Shown: positions 35,128 to 45,318 of the stretch, piece by piece
Position numbering within the stretch: the stretch's first letter is position 1
Layout: every line of letters begins with the position of its first letter
From: Rossellomorea arthrocnemi
GTDB taxonomy: Bacteria > Bacillota > Bacilli > Bacillales > Bacillaceae_B
DNA length: 64,000 nt
Assembly (NCBI RefSeq): GCF_904424705.1
Contig: NZ_CAJGBF010000003.1
Span: 186,001-250,000, forward strand
Direction of reading: 5' to 3'
Made by a program: the position numbers and the translations under genes
Notes under the pieces: generated by a model
Database searches by the model: none
Told to the model about the DNA's origin: nothing
What the model saw: the letters and a program-made list of their open reading frames with translations, nothing else

Positions 35128-35946
35128 ATGCTCTTAATGTTGAGGTTCGCGATTGTACTTTCCCTGCTCTTAGTCTTAGGAGCAAGGCCGGCAGCTGCCA
35201 TGCCAAGTTTTCAAGTCAAGATTCTTCCTTGGGAACAAGTAAAGGAAATCATTCCTAATCAATCCTATTTTACTATTATTGATGTAAATACCGGACTCTC
35301 CTTTACCGTTCAAAGAAGGGCAGGAAGCAAACATGCCGATGTGCAGCCGGTTACAGAAAAAGATACGAAAATAATGAAAGATATCTATGGAGGGAAGTGG
35401 AGTTGGGATCGCCGTGCGATTCTTGTTTTAACCCATGACCAGCTCATCTCTGCTTCTATGAACGGAATGCCCCACGGTGCAGGAGCGCTCCAAAATAATT
35501 TTCCAGGACATTTTTGTGTTCATTTTTATGGCAGTACAACCCATAAGACACCGACACCAGACTTAGCACATAAGCTCATGATATTGAAAGCAGGTGGTGA
35601 ACTGGATAGGTTCTTATACAAATTGGATCCATATGAATTGATCAGTGTGCTGGAGATTGCCATCAATCAACAGGATGAAAAACTTCTTTCACAAATCATG
35701 ACTGGTAACAAACGTTCAATCAAAAAGACCCTGTCATCCGTTAAACATATTCGCATTACCCAACGCTCAATTCTCCCTGTAGAGGATCTCCCTGTTCTCG
35801 TGGCAATGAAACTTAAGTTCAGGGTGATTTGGGTCCGGCCCGATCATTCTCAAGAGGAAAAAAATGTTCATTTATTTTTGTGGAAAGATTCGTTGGAGGA
35901 TCAGTGGAAAATAGATGGTCAAACATTTGCTGGTGAATTACTTTAA
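35128..35946 (+). CDS. Exported protein with conserved HADVQP / NNFPGHFCVHF domain, function unknown
   Basis: 272 residues. Signal peptide at the N-terminus (LLMLRFAIVLSLLLVLGARP, cleavage after AAA). Mature residues 30-150 contain a conserved-looking block: TGLSFTVQRRAGSKHADVQP, YGGKWSWDRRAILVLTHDQL, ISASMNGMPHGAGAL and NNFPGHFCVHFYGSTTH. The same block, as I recall, occurs at the C-terminus of some Firmicutes peptidoglycan-binding proteins. His, Asp, Cys and His positions look like an active or metal site, so a cell-wall enzyme is possible but unproven. The rest is an NTF2-like tail. ATG 35128 is chosen for AGAGGT 7 nt upstream and the signal peptide. Confidence 0.75.
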   Translation: MLLMLRFAIVLSLLLVLGARPAAAMPSFQVKILPWEQVKEIIPNQSYFTIIDVNTGLSFTVQRRAGSKHADVQPVTEKDTKIMKDIYGGKWSWDRRAILVLTHDQLISASMNGMPHGAGALQNNFPGHFCVHFYGSTTHKTPTPDLAHKLMILKAGGELDRFLYKLDPYELISVLEIAINQQDEKLLSQIMTGNKRSIKKTLSSVKHIRITQRSILPVEDLPVLVAMKLKFRVIWVRPDHSQEEKNVHLFLWKDSLEDQWKIDGQTFAGELL

Positions 35947-36066
35947 TGGACTTTCAAACTAACAATATTTCCCTCCAATGGTTGAAACCTTATCCTTCTT
36001 CAGCGTTTTTAAAAATGCAAAATAGGGAATAGGGTAGGTAATGTGAATTGTGGAGGGATATGATCG

Positions 36067-36684
36067 ATGATTGAGTTTGTCATGAATCTAATAAAGGAGT
36101 TAGGGATGTGGGGGTTGTTTGCTGGAAATGCCATTGAAGCGTCCTCCTTACCTTTTCCAGGTGCCCTTGTGACGCTGACTTATGGGTATGCACTTGATCC
36201 ATCCTGGATAAAGTTATTGATATTAGCCGTCTCAACTAGTGTAATCTATACCATATTTAGTTACATACCATATGGTATTGGATTTAAGCTAAAGGATAAG
36301 ATCAAAGAGAAAACAAGCTCGAAAAAAATAGAAAAAGGACAAAGATGGTTCCGGAAATGTGGCTTATGGAGCATAGCGCTTACGAGGCCACTCGGCATTG
36401 GTAATTATATTTCCTATGTTGCAGGTATTAGTAAAGTGAATAAATGGAAATTTGGAGGTTTAACCTTCATAGGAATATTCCCCATTACCCTTTTGATGTT
36501 AATAATCGGAAAAAATGGAAATTTAAAATCTGTTCAATCCATGATGGGCCATGTCCAAACCTACCTTCTGATTGGAGGGGGACTCCTCGTTATCAGCTAC
36601 TTACTATATCACTTTATGTACAAACCGAAATCAAAGTCCAATTGTTTACACGATGAATCAAGTATCCCAAAACAAGTAGAATAA
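36067..36684 (+). CDS. DedA/SNARE-associated (VTT) family membrane protein
   Basis: 205 residues, about five membrane segments. DedA marks: N-terminal amphipathic helix, GNAIEASSLPFPGALVTLTY, then WFRKCGLWSIALTRPLGIGN YIS and the GGLTFIGIFPITLLMLIIGK helix. DedA proteins are flippase-type transporters of undecaprenyl phosphate or phospholipids, keeping envelope homeostasis. The usual F/Y-x-x-R-(x-P-x-x-R) loop is present as LTRPLG. GGAGGG precedes the ATG. Stands alone before mutS. Confidence 0.82.
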   Translation: MIEFVMNLIKELGMWGLFAGNAIEASSLPFPGALVTLTYGYALDPSWIKLLILAVSTSVIYTIFSYIPYGIGFKLKDKIKEKTSSKKIEKGQRWFRKCGLWSIALTRPLGIGNYISYVAGISKVNKWKFGGLTFIGIFPITLLMLIIGKNGNLKSVQSMMGHVQTYLLIGGGLLVISYLLYHFMYKPKSKSNCLHDESSIPKQVE

Positions 36685-36698
36685 ATAAGGTGAAGGTT

Positions 36699-36729
36699 CG
36701 CTCCTGATTATAGGAAGCGGATTTTTTTA
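36699..36729 (+). terminator. Probable terminator of the DedA-family gene
   Basis: CGCTCCTGA loop TAGGAAGCG followed by ATTTTTTT; stem imperfect. Confidence 0.5.
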
Positions 36730-36847
36730 TTGAAATCGTGGGAATCAAAAGCACTTCCTCAATCTACTACATGCTAAAACCTTACTCCATATGGTATAAT
36801 GAATAGTTGAGAATAGCAGATTCACTTGGAAAGGTTTGAATGAAACC

Positions 36848-39469
36848 ATGACACAATATACTCCAATGATAAAACAATACTTACAAGTAAAGGCAGAATA
36901 CCAGGATGCCTTTTTATTTTTTCGTTTAGGCGATTTTTATGAAATGTTTTTTGACGATGCGGTTGCTGCATCGCAGGAACTTGAAATAACTTTGACAAGC
37001 CGTGATGGGGGAGGAAAAGAACGAATTCCTATGTGCGGTGTCCCTTATCATTCTGCTCCTAATTACATAGAGCAACTGATCGATAAAGGATATAAAGTAG
37101 CTATATGCGAACAGACCGAAGATCCAAAACAAGCCAAAGGTGTCGTAAGGAGAGAAGTGGTTCAACTCATTACACCTGGTACGGTTATGGATGGGAAAGG
37201 CCTGAATGATAAAGAAAATAACTATATTGCTTCTGTAACTGATTTTGATGATCACACATTTGGACTTGCTTATAGTGACCTGACGACAGGGGAAACCAAA
37301 GTGACAGTCGTCACTGAGGGACTTCAAGCTTTGTTGAATGAGCTGTCTACGATAGGTGCCAAAGAAGTGGTCATTCACCCGGATCTGGAAGAAGAGATTC
37401 AGGCAAAGATGAAAGAAAGAAGCGATGTGACCTTATCTTTTGAGAAAGATACATGCTCAGGACAAGCTTTCGACCATCTTGTTGATCCTTTGAAGCAAGA
37501 GAAACTCATAAACGCTTCTTCCCTCCTTTTTCATTATCTATTCAGGACTCAGAAAAGAAGTTTGGATCACCTGCAAATAGTCCAACCGTATCAGCTCCAT
37601 CATTTTATGAAAATGGATTACTATTCAAAGCGGAACCTGGAGCTGACAGAGACCATCCGGTCCAAAGGGAAAAAAGGGTCTCTTCTTTGGTTACTAGATG
37701 AAACGATGACTGCTATGGGAGCCCGACTTTTAAAGCAATGGATCGATCGTCCACTTATTCATAAACACGAAATCGAAAAGCGTCAGACTGTAGTGGAAGT
37801 ATTATTGGAACGTTTCTTCGAAAGGCAGGACCTGAGAGAACGTTTAAAAGAAGTGTATGACCTGGAGAGACTGGCGGGTCGCGTCGCCTTCGGAAATGTA
37901 AACGGACGCGATCTGATCCAGTTAAAAAAATCTCTGCAACAAATACCCGTGTTAAAGCATTTGATCCAATCCTTGGAGAATGATGCAACCGATGAGCTTG
38001 TCGTCAGGTTTGATCCATGTGAAGAATTGACAGACCTTCTGGAAAAGGCATTGATAGAAAATCCTCCATTGTCTATAAAAGAAGGAAGCCTGATTCAGGA
38101 TGGGTATCACGATGAACTGGATCAATATCGTGATGCAAGCAAAAACGGAAAATCTTGGATTGCCAAACTTGAACGGGACGAAAGGGAACGTACTGGAATC
38201 AGGTCTCTTAAAGTAGGGTTTAACCGGGTATTCGGCTATTATATTGAAGTAACACGAGCAAACCTTCAACACCTTGAAGAAGGACGCTATGAGCGGAAGC
38301 AGACGTTAACTAATGCTGAGCGGTTCATCACTCCTGAATTAAAAGAAAAAGAATCCCTTATCCTTCAAGCTGATGAAAAGAGTGTGGATTTAGAATATGA
38401 ACTGTTCCTTGGAATCCGTGAACGGGTAAAGGAATATATTCCTCGGCTGCAACAACTTGCGAAACTCGTCAGTGAGCTTGACGTACTGCAGTGCTTTGCA
38501 ACAGTAAGTGAGAAACGTCATTACACACGCCCTTTATTCAATGAAGAAAGAAGGATCCTTCTGAAAGACGGAAGACATCCTGTAGTGGAAAAGGTGATGG
38601 GCGCCCAGGAATATGTTCCGAATGATTGCTATATGGATCAGGAAAGAGAAGTCTTTCTCATTACCGGTCCGAATATGTCAGGTAAAAGTACCTTCATGAG
38701 ACAGGTTGCACTAACGAGCATTCTGGCACAAATCGGTTGTTATGTGCCTGCAAGTGAAGCAAGCCTGCCTATATTCGATCAAGTATTCACCCGCATTGGA
38801 GCAGCTGATGATTTGATTTCCGGACAGAGTACATTCATGGTAGAAATGCTTGAGGCGAAGAATGCGATCATTCACGCCACTCAACAAAGTCTGATTCTAT
38901 TCGATGAAATCGGACGTGGCACGTCTACTTATGACGGGATGGCACTGGCACAGGCAATCATTGAATACATTCATGAACATATCGGGGCGAAAACCTTGTT
39001 CTCCACTCACTACCATGAATTGACCGTGCTTGAAGAAGAGTTGCAAAAGGTGAAAAATGTTCATGTAAGTGCAATGGAACAAAATGGAAAACTTGTTTTT
39101 CTTCATAAGATCAAAGAGGGAGCGGCAGATAAAAGTTACGGAATACATGTTGCCGAGCTTGCCGAACTGCCCCAACCCTTAATTCAGAGAGCGAATGAGA
39201 TTCTTCTTGAGCTTGAACGGAAGGAAGCCCCTTCATCCTTAAATGAAGTAGCCGCTTCGAGGGAATCACTTCCAAAAGAGCAAGTAGCAAGTGAAGAAGA
39301 TTTAGCCCAGCTATCCTTTTTTGGAGCTGATAAATCGGAAAAGAAAGGAAAGCTCACTTCTAAAGAAAAGAAATGTATAGAGGAATTAAAAAAATTGGAT
39401 ATCCTTGAAATGACGCCATTAGATGCCATGAATACACTGTACGGGATCCAAAAAAAGTTAAAACATTAA
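36848..39469 (+). CDS. mutS: DNA mismatch repair protein MutS
   Basis: 873 residues. Mismatch-recognition Phe-x-Glu region in [17 protein letters not shown], connector and lever domains, then the ABC ATPase: Walker [18 protein letters not shown], signature [20 protein letters not shown], Walker [21 protein letters not shown]. Starts with the Bacillus-type [11 protein letters not shown]. The ATG at 36848 is used; a TTG at 36836 would directly abut the GGAAAGG ribosome binding site. A TATAAT hexamer occurs near 36795. Followed 12 nt later by mutL, as in B. subtilis. Confidence 0.97.
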   Translation: MTQYTPMIKQYLQVKAEYQDAFLFFRLGDFYEMFFDDAVAASQELEITLTSRDGGGKERIPMCGVPYHSAPNYIEQLIDKGYKVAICEQTEDPKQAKGVVRREVVQLITPGTVMDGKGLNDKENNYIASVTDFDDHTFGLAYSDLTTGETKVTVVTEGLQALLNELSTIGAKEVVIHPDLEEEIQAKMKERSDVTLSFEKDTCSGQAFDHLVDPLKQEKLINASSLLFHYLFRTQKRSLDHLQIVQPYQLHHFMKMDYYSKRNLELTETIRSKGKKGSLLWLLDETMTAMGARLLKQWIDRPLIHKHEIEKRQTVVEVLLERFFERQDLRERLKEVYDLERLAGRVAFGNVNGRDLIQLKKSLQQIPVLKHLIQSLENDATDELVVRFDPCEELTDLLEKALIENPPLSIKEGSLIQDGYHDELDQYRDASKNGKSWIAKLERDERERTGIRSLKVGFNRVFGYYIEVTRANLQHLEEGRYERKQTLTNAERFITPELKEKESLILQADEKSVDLEYELFLGIRERVKEYIPRLQQLAKLVSELDVLQCFATVSEKRHYTRPLFNEERRILLKDGRHPVVEKVMGAQEYVPNDCYMDQEREVFLITGPNMSGKSTFMRQVALTSILAQIGCYVPASEASLPIFDQVFTRIGAADDLISGQSTFMVEMLEAKNAIIHATQQSLILFDEIGRGTSTYDGMALAQAIIEYIHEHIGAKTLFSTHYHELTVLEEELQKVKNVHVSAMEQNGKLVFLHKIKEGAADKSYGIHVAELAELPQPLIQRANEILLELERKEAPSSLNEVAASRESLPKEQVASEEDLAQLSFFGADKSEKKGKLTSKEKKCIEELKKLDILEMTPLDAMNTLYGIQKKLKH

Positions 39470-39481
39470 GGAGGTGAAACT

Positions 39482-41353
39482 GTGGTGAAAATATTTCAGC
39501 TTGATGATACCCTTTCTAATAAAATCGCTGCGGGGGAAGTGGTGGAACGGCCGGCTTCTGTCGTGAAAGAACTCCTGGAAAACAGCATCGATGCAGGAAG
39601 TACCGTTATTGAGATTCACATCGAGGAAGCTGGCCTTCATTCTATACGTCTCATAGATAATGGGGACGGAATTGAAAAGGATGATGTTAAAACAGCCTTT
39701 AAGAGACATGCAACAAGTAAAATCAAAGACGAAAATGATTTATTCCGCATCCGTACATTAGGATTTAGGGGAGAAGCCCTTCCTAGTATCGCTTCCGTTT
39801 CTCATTTTACGTTAAAAACGAGTACGGGGGATGGTCCGGGTACGAGCATTGAACTTGAAGGTGGAAAAGTGAAATCTATTGAAAGTACGTCTTCGAGAAG
39901 AGGAACCGATATCACAGTTTCACAACTGTTTTTCAACACACCTGCCCGGTTGAAGTACATGAAAACGATTCATACAGAGCTTGGGAATATAACGGATGTT
40001 GTGAATCGGATCGCTCTTGCTCATCCATCTGTTTCAATCAAGCTGCTCCATAACGGCAAATCCCTCATGCACACGAATGGAAATGGAGATGTTCTACAGG
40101 TTCTTGCTGCGATTTATGGAGTCGGAATAGCAAAGAAAATGGTCCCGATTGAAGTGGACTCCCTGGATTTTAAAGTGAAGGGGTATATATCCCTGCCTGA
40201 GGTCACCAGGGCATCAAGGAATTATATTTCGACGATGATCAACGGGAGGTTCATCAAGAGCTATGCACTGGCAAAAGCAATCGGGGACGGATACCATACC
40301 CTTCTACCTATTGGGCGACACCCTATCGTGCTCCTTAGCATAGAGATGGATCCGATCCTGGTAGATGTGAATGTGCATCCATCCAAGATGGAGGTCCGTA
40401 TCAGTAAGGAAGGGGAACTTAATAAGGTAGTTACAGAAGGGATCAAACGGGTGTTTAAAGGGAAGGAATTAATCCCTTCAGGATCTATTACCCCTAAGGC
40501 ATCCCAACCGAAGTCGGAGCAGACGTTCATGAACCTGGATCATTCGGCAAAACGACAAGAGGTTAGACCGATAACAGATTCCGTTCGGGAACGGCCGCTT
40601 CCTAAAGAAGAGATGGTTAAGCTGTATGAGCCACACCAATCTGTCAAGGAAATGAGTGAAACAACGAGCCCCGTTTCGAATGAAGCACCCGATCGAGCGA
40701 ACCCGTATGAGGTTGTGGAAGATGTCGGTGAACAAGAGTTTCCAGGTTTCGAGGAAGATAAAGAAACACCACGGGTTCCCGCTCTTTATCTTGTAGGTCA
40801 GATGCATGGCACGTATATTTTCGCCCAAAATGAACGGGGTCTATATATCATCGATCAACATGCTGCTCAGGAACGGATCAAGTATGAATTTTATAAAGAG
40901 AAAGTGGGGGAGGTTGCAAAGGAGCTTCAAGAACTCCTTGTTCCCCTTACCCTTGAATTTTCCACGGATGAGTATATTAAGATCAATGAACACCGTTCCC
41001 TTCTGGAAGAGGTCGGGGTGTTCCTGGAGGATTTCGGATACAACAGTTTTATCGTACGGGCACATCCCCAATGGTTTCCTAAAGGAGAGGAGCAGCAAAC
41101 CATCGAGGATATGATTGAGCAAATCATCAAAATGAACAGGGTCGATATTAAAAAACTGCGAGAGGAAGCAGCCATCATGATGAGTTGTAAAGGATCTATT
41201 AAAGCAAATCATCATTTGCGAAATGAGGACATGCAGGCGTTACTGGATGAATTAAGAAGGACAAGTGATCCATTCACCTGTCCCCACGGTCGCCCAATTA
41301 TTATCCACTATTCAACTTACGAAATGGAAAAAATGTTCAAACGAATTATGTAA
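39482..41353 (+). CDS. mutL: DNA mismatch repair protein MutL
   Basis: 623 residues. GHKL ATPase domain: [68 protein letters not shown]-terminal endonuclease domain with [13 protein letters not shown] and the zinc-site pieces [10 protein letters not shown] and CPHGRP. Bacillus MutL is a nicking endonuclease because E. coli-type MutH is absent, and these motifs are intact. Start is GTG (39482, with GTG 39485 as an alternative) after AAGGAGG. Acidic linker at residues 345-420. Confidence 0.96.
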   Translation: MVKIFQLDDTLSNKIAAGEVVERPASVVKELLENSIDAGSTVIEIHIEEAGLHSIRLIDNGDGIEKDDVKTAFKRHATSKIKDENDLFRIRTLGFRGEALPSIASVSHFTLKTSTGDGPGTSIELEGGKVKSIESTSSRRGTDITVSQLFFNTPARLKYMKTIHTELGNITDVVNRIALAHPSVSIKLLHNGKSLMHTNGNGDVLQVLAAIYGVGIAKKMVPIEVDSLDFKVKGYISLPEVTRASRNYISTMINGRFIKSYALAKAIGDGYHTLLPIGRHPIVLLSIEMDPILVDVNVHPSKMEVRISKEGELNKVVTEGIKRVFKGKELIPSGSITPKASQPKSEQTFMNLDHSAKRQEVRPITDSVRERPLPKEEMVKLYEPHQSVKEMSETTSPVSNEAPDRANPYEVVEDVGEQEFPGFEEDKETPRVPALYLVGQMHGTYIFAQNERGLYIIDQHAAQERIKYEFYKEKVGEVAKELQELLVPLTLEFSTDEYIKINEHRSLLEEVGVFLEDFGYNSFIVRAHPQWFPKGEEQQTIEDMIEQIIKMNRVDIKKLREEAAIMMSCKGSIKANHHLRNEDMQALLDELRRTSDPFTCPHGRPIIIHYSTYEMEKMFKRIM

Positions 41354-42057
41354 AGGATGAAAGGTGCCGGGACATAACTAAATCGATTCAATCTAAATAC
41401 GAACCATCACTTGTTACACCGCTGCTATGATTCTATGCAAGACTTCGCTTTCCTCGGGCAGAAGGCGTACCTCCTCCTGTCCACAAGATGTCCAGTTACA
41501 GTACTTAGGGGCTCGAGTTCATAAGTCAAGCCTGCCAAAACGGCAAAAAAAGCCTTCCCGGTAGGCTCGTCTTATGCTTGTCGTTCGTGGTCCTAGCCCT
41601 TTCGCATTTCTACTTTCCCCCAGGAGTCTTCTCCTTGTACTCCAATCAACAGCTAGAACCAGCCATATACACTATGTATGCTTAATTAAAAATAATAAAA
41701 ATCCGAACGATATCGAATGATCGTTCGATTTTTTTTGAATAAAACACATTTGTCTCAGCCTCAAATTTGTTTAGATGATCCTTCTTTTATTTTAGGTGGA
41801 TATCAGCTTATCCATTTATCAGAATGTTTCCGTAAATCAATGGGTTCAATTCAAAATCGTAATCAAGGGCACGTCCTTTACCTCCGAATACTTTTGTACA
41901 TTGGAATGAACTAAATGGATTATTCTTTTATTCACAGTAATATTATTATGGTAACTAAAATGAATCTTTGTTCACTGACATTGAGAATAAAAAGAGGGTT
42001 TTAAGATTCTTTAGTTAATGTATATAGTAAGTGTTCTTTTCAGGAGGGAAAGTGCGG
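41354..42057. other. Gene-free region downstream of mutL
   Basis: 700 nt without a supported gene. Its first half is repeat copy B. The rest (41740-42040) is AT-rich and presumably has the promoter of the methyltransferase gene; one short frame at 41717 has no ribosome binding site. Confidence 0.6.
41413..41737 (-). repeat. Dispersed palindromic repeat element, copy B
   Basis: Read on the minus strand it shares, in order, with copy A (21569-21838): CGAACGATCATTCG ... ATCGTTCGGATTTTT, TTATTATTTTTA, GTGTATATGGCTGGTTCTAG, TTGATTGGA, GGGGGAAAGTAGAAAT, GCGAAAGGGCT and GGAAAGCGAAGTCTTGCA. Between them is an extra section AAGCATAAGACGAGCCT, AAGGCTTTTTTTGCC, CTCGAGCCCCTAAGT, which matches the internal part of the 2657-2935 tandem unit. 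The mutL terminator is presumably the hairpin or lies within it. Confidence 0.7.
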
Positions 42058-43095
42058 ATGATTGAGATCGAAACGTCTTTAAAGAATGAACCTGTACGGG
42101 AAGAAACATATCTGGAAGCAACTCATCGAGTGGACAAAAGGCAGTTTTCTGAGAAGGAATATAATAAATTTGTAAAGTTGAAGGGTGTAAGGGATTGGTC
42201 TACTTTGACTTGGAAAGACGTTGGCAAGCCCTATGAGGTAACGACCTTTGCCAAAGAAAAAAAATACTGGGAATGGGAGAATGGAAAATCTCTTCCTATT
42301 CATACATCATGGGAAATGTTTAACCGTTCTTTCCACAAATGGTTTGTAAAGGATATCCCTGCTGAATTAAAGGAGAACAGAAGCTCCATTGTCAGGAATG
42401 CATTGAAATTGAATGGGAAAAAAACGGCAGCGGCATTAGCAGATCATCTTAGATTGCATCTATGGAATTATGTGCATCGTATTCAGGATGGAGTGTGGGA
42501 TCCCAGAGGTAAGAGAGCATTGTTCAACGGACTTGACGTGATTAAGCCCAGAATACTATTTTTGGGAGCGGCAGAAGGGTATGAAGCAATGCAGCTCTCA
42601 GCTCTTTATCCTGGTAGTGAAATTGTGATGGTAGATTATGACCCATTTTGTCGCGATACCCGTTATCAGGAATTTCCGGAATCGTATCCATTCCTGGGAC
42701 CAAATCCCTCAACCGGTGGGTTTAAAGCGTATTATAAGGGTGACTTTAAGATATCATACATTGTTGAGGATATCAGGAACTTAACCTTTGGTAAAGAATT
42801 TGATATTGTGTTGAGTGTTGGACTATTAGAGCATTTTCCGGATGAATTTAAGTCAGAAGTGGTAGAGTGGCACAGGAAGTTTTTGAAGCCTAACGGATAC
42901 ATGGTGCTTACTACACCAAGGGCTCAGCTTAAATCGAAGCTGTACTATGAAGTGATGGCGGATGTGATGAACCACACATACAGGGAACTGATGACCGTTG
43001 AACAAATGGGTCTTTATCTATATGAAAATGGGGCGGATATTGTACAACATGGATATATAAAGGTTCATAACGGTATCATTGCGAAAGTAAGGTAA
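42058..43095 (+). CDS. Class I SAM-dependent methyltransferase, substrate unknown
   Basis: 345 residues. Residues 1-170 form a distinctive N-terminal region (FNRSFHKWFVKDIPAELKEN, LADHLRLHLWNYVHRIQDGV). Residues 172-345 are a Rossmann methyltransferase: motif I ILFLGAAEGYEAMQLSALYP, acidic VMVDYDP, DIVLSVGLLEHFPDEFKSEV and FLKPNGYMVLTTP. No membrane segment. The ATG at 42058 is 10 nt after AGGAGG; an upstream GTG is too close. Single gene between a repeat element and its own terminator; no biosynthetic neighbours. The substrate is not deducible. Confidence 0.8.
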   Translation: MIEIETSLKNEPVREETYLEATHRVDKRQFSEKEYNKFVKLKGVRDWSTLTWKDVGKPYEVTTFAKEKKYWEWENGKSLPIHTSWEMFNRSFHKWFVKDIPAELKENRSSIVRNALKLNGKKTAAALADHLRLHLWNYVHRIQDGVWDPRGKRALFNGLDVIKPRILFLGAAEGYEAMQLSALYPGSEIVMVDYDPFCRDTRYQEFPESYPFLGPNPSTGGFKAYYKGDFKISYIVEDIRNLTFGKEFDIVLSVGLLEHFPDEFKSEVVEWHRKFLKPNGYMVLTTPRAQLKSKLYYEVMADVMNHTYRELMTVEQMGLYLYENGADIVQHGYIKVHNGIIAKVR

Positions 43096-43100
43096 AGAAT

Positions 43101-43140
43101 GAAAAGCTTTTGATTAAATCAATCAAAGGCTTTTTATTTT
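43101..43140 (+). terminator. Terminator of the methyltransferase gene
   Basis: AAAAGCTTTTGATT loop AATCAAAGGCTTTTT. Confidence 0.8.
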
Positions 43141-43211
43141 TGAAAAGTATATTGAAAAATTCTATTTTTAGTGTAAAATTACTCTAAAAGAGAAAGGGAG
43201 GGTGGGGTGGT

Positions 43212-44666
43212 ATGGTACCATCTATCGAGAGGAAGAGAAGATTATGGTTGTTAATCGTTCTTATTGTCTTATCATACATTCTGATATTTCAGTGGGAATT
43301 GAATGAAAGTGAATCGGAAAACACCATTACTGACGTCAGCAGATTAATGCCCACAAAAATTAATAGTATCGTTAATGGCAGTGAAGAAAAGGGCATTGTT
43401 GAAGCACTTTCTAAAGCAAGAAAAGAAAATCTGAAAGTATCGATTGCAGGTAAGAGACACAGTCAAGGCGGGCATACGTACTACCCTGATGGGGTGGTAT
43501 TGGATATGACGGACTTCAATAAAGTGCTTAGTGTGGATCCTGTCCATAAGACTGTTCATGTGCAGAGCGGAGCTACTTGGGATGATATACAGAAAGAGGT
43601 GAATCCCCACGGTCTTTCAGTGAAAGTGATGCAGTCTCAAAATATATTTACAATAGGCGGATCATTATCTGTAAATGCACATGGCAGGGATATACGAAAT
43701 GGATCGTTAATTGAAACGGTGAATTGGTTCCGGTTGTTAAAGTCCAATGGCGAGATTATAACCGTTTCCAGAAAAGAAAATGCAGAATATTTCCCTTTAG
43801 TCATTGGAGGATACGGATTGTTCGGGGTGATATTGGATGTTGAACTTCAACTTACATCTGATGAATTATTGACATTAGAGACGGAGGAAATGGACTATGA
43901 TGAATATGAAGATTATTTTAAGCAGGATGTCTTAAAGGACGAAAACGTGAAAATGCACTTAGCACGATTGTCAACTGCACCAGATACGTTCCTCCAAGAC
44001 ATGTACGTGACCAACTACAGGGGCAGTGATAAACAGGAACAATATCCTGACTTTAATCATCTGAAAAGAGATAAATTCACCTTTTTAACAAAATTTTTGC
44101 TTGGCCTTTCCAGAGACTTTGATTGGGGGAAAAATCTTTTTTGGGAGATGCAGAAATCTTTTTTTGATAAGAAGGATGGTGATTTAGAAACCCGAAATAA
44201 TGTCATGCGTTCAGAATCTGAATTTTTAGAATACAAAGGTAAAAGTGATACAGATATTTAACAAGAGTATTTTGTTCCAGTGGAAGAGTATGATGAATAT
44301 ATCGATGATTTACGAGAGTACTTAGTTGAAGATGATATTAATATAATGAACATCACTGTAAGATATGTGAACGAGAGTGAAGAAGCTGTATTATCTTATG
44401 CGAAAGAAGATATGTTTGCTCTTGTTCTCTTAATCAATCAGGAGATGGGGGAAAAAGCAAAAAAGAAAACGGGTGATACCATTCGTGGAATGATCGACAT
44501 CACCATTGAACATGGCGGAAGCTATTATCTTCCTTACTATAAATATCCCACTGATGAACAGTTACACGAGACTTACCCAAATGCAGAAGAATTCTTCAAT
44601 TATAAGCGGCAGTTTGATCCTGACGAACGGTTTATGAATCTATTTTATGAGGAGTATGGTAAATGA
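43212..44666 (+). pseudogene. FAD-binding oxidase (PCMH/D-arabinono-lactone oxidase type) split by an in-frame stop
   Basis: The frame starts at ATG 43212 (GGAGGG upstream) with a membrane anchor (LWLLIVLIVLSYILIFQW), then the FAD PCMH domain: SIAGKRHSQGGHTYYPDGVV, VHVQSGATWDDIQKEVNPHG, IFTIGGSLSVNAHGRD, FPLVIGGYGLFGVILDVELQ. A TAA at 44259-44261 (after residue 349) interrupts it; the same frame resumes with QEYFVPVEEYDEYIDDLREY and ends at 44666 with a typical C-terminal half (YPNAEEFFNYKRQFDPDERF). Joined length would be 484 residues. A single nonsense change or sequencing error explains it. It overlaps the next gene by ATGA. Confidence 0.85.
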
Positions 44667-45214
44667 GATGGTTAATTGTTTCTCAAAGTTTTGCGATGGC
44701 AGCGGCAAGTGTGTCTTTTCCTTTTTATTTACTTTTCATTCAAAATATCGGAAGTGATTTTTCGAGTTTTGGATTTGCATACGGATTGTTTACGTTAAGT
44801 GCAGCCATCAGCCATCGCTTCATAGGAAGGTTGTCAGACTTATTTGGAGGTCACCTTCTACTCATACTATACAGTGTAGGAATGAGTTTCCTGTTTCTGT
44901 TCATCCCTTCTACAAATTCCATTCAAGAGGTATATATCATTCAGGTTTTACTTGGACTGTTAGGTGCTATGCAAAAGACGTCAGAGAAAGTCGTGATCAG
45001 TGACATGACTGAACAGCCTTCCAGAGGGAGAAGTATAGGTCAGTATCATTTTTGGACCGCTCTATTCTCAAGTATTGCCGTGATGGGAACAGGATTCTTA
45101 TTGGAATATTTCACCATTCATTTCCTTTTCTATGCATGTTCTATTTCCTTTTTAACAAGTGGAATCGTATTCTTGATTTTTTGGTCTAAATGGAAACAGA
45201 CTGTAACCACATAA
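44663..45214 (+). CDS. Half-length MFS-type membrane protein
   Basis: 183 residues with six hydrophobic segments, matching one half of a major facilitator: VSFPFYLLFIQNIGSDFSSF, the loop 2-3 motif RFIGRLSDLFGGHLLLILYS, and YIIQVLLGLLGAMQKTSEKV. The start ATG overlaps the oxidase stop as ATGA, so translation is coupled. There is no second half downstream; either a naturally six-TM protein or a truncated exporter. Overlap with a broken oxidase gene suggests both could be under relaxed selection. Confidence 0.75.
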   Translation: MRWLIVSQSFAMAAASVSFPFYLLFIQNIGSDFSSFGFAYGLFTLSAAISHRFIGRLSDLFGGHLLLILYSVGMSFLFLFIPSTNSIQEVYIIQVLLGLLGAMQKTSEKVVISDMTEQPSRGRSIGQYHFWTALFSSIAVMGTGFLLEYFTIHFLFYACSISFLTSGIVFLIFWSKWKQTVTT

Positions 45215-45318
45215 TAAATTTTCCCTTCGTAAGAGAAGGAATTCCCCTCCTAAAAGGCTAATAATAGAGATATAGTTATTTTTCAGAAAATTCTATATAT
45301 ACCATAGGGGGAAATGGA

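Noticed and set aside
40261..41215. Overlapping frames on both strands of mutL
   Set aside because: All lie inside the intact mutL gene and lack start signals.
41717..41914. 65-codon plus-strand frame downstream of mutL
   Set aside because: No ribosome binding site, begins inside the repeat hairpin, low-complexity composition.
44259..44261. Programmed stop readthrough in the oxidase gene
   Set aside because: UAA is the least leaky stop and nothing supports recoding; a plain nonsense change or read error is simpler.
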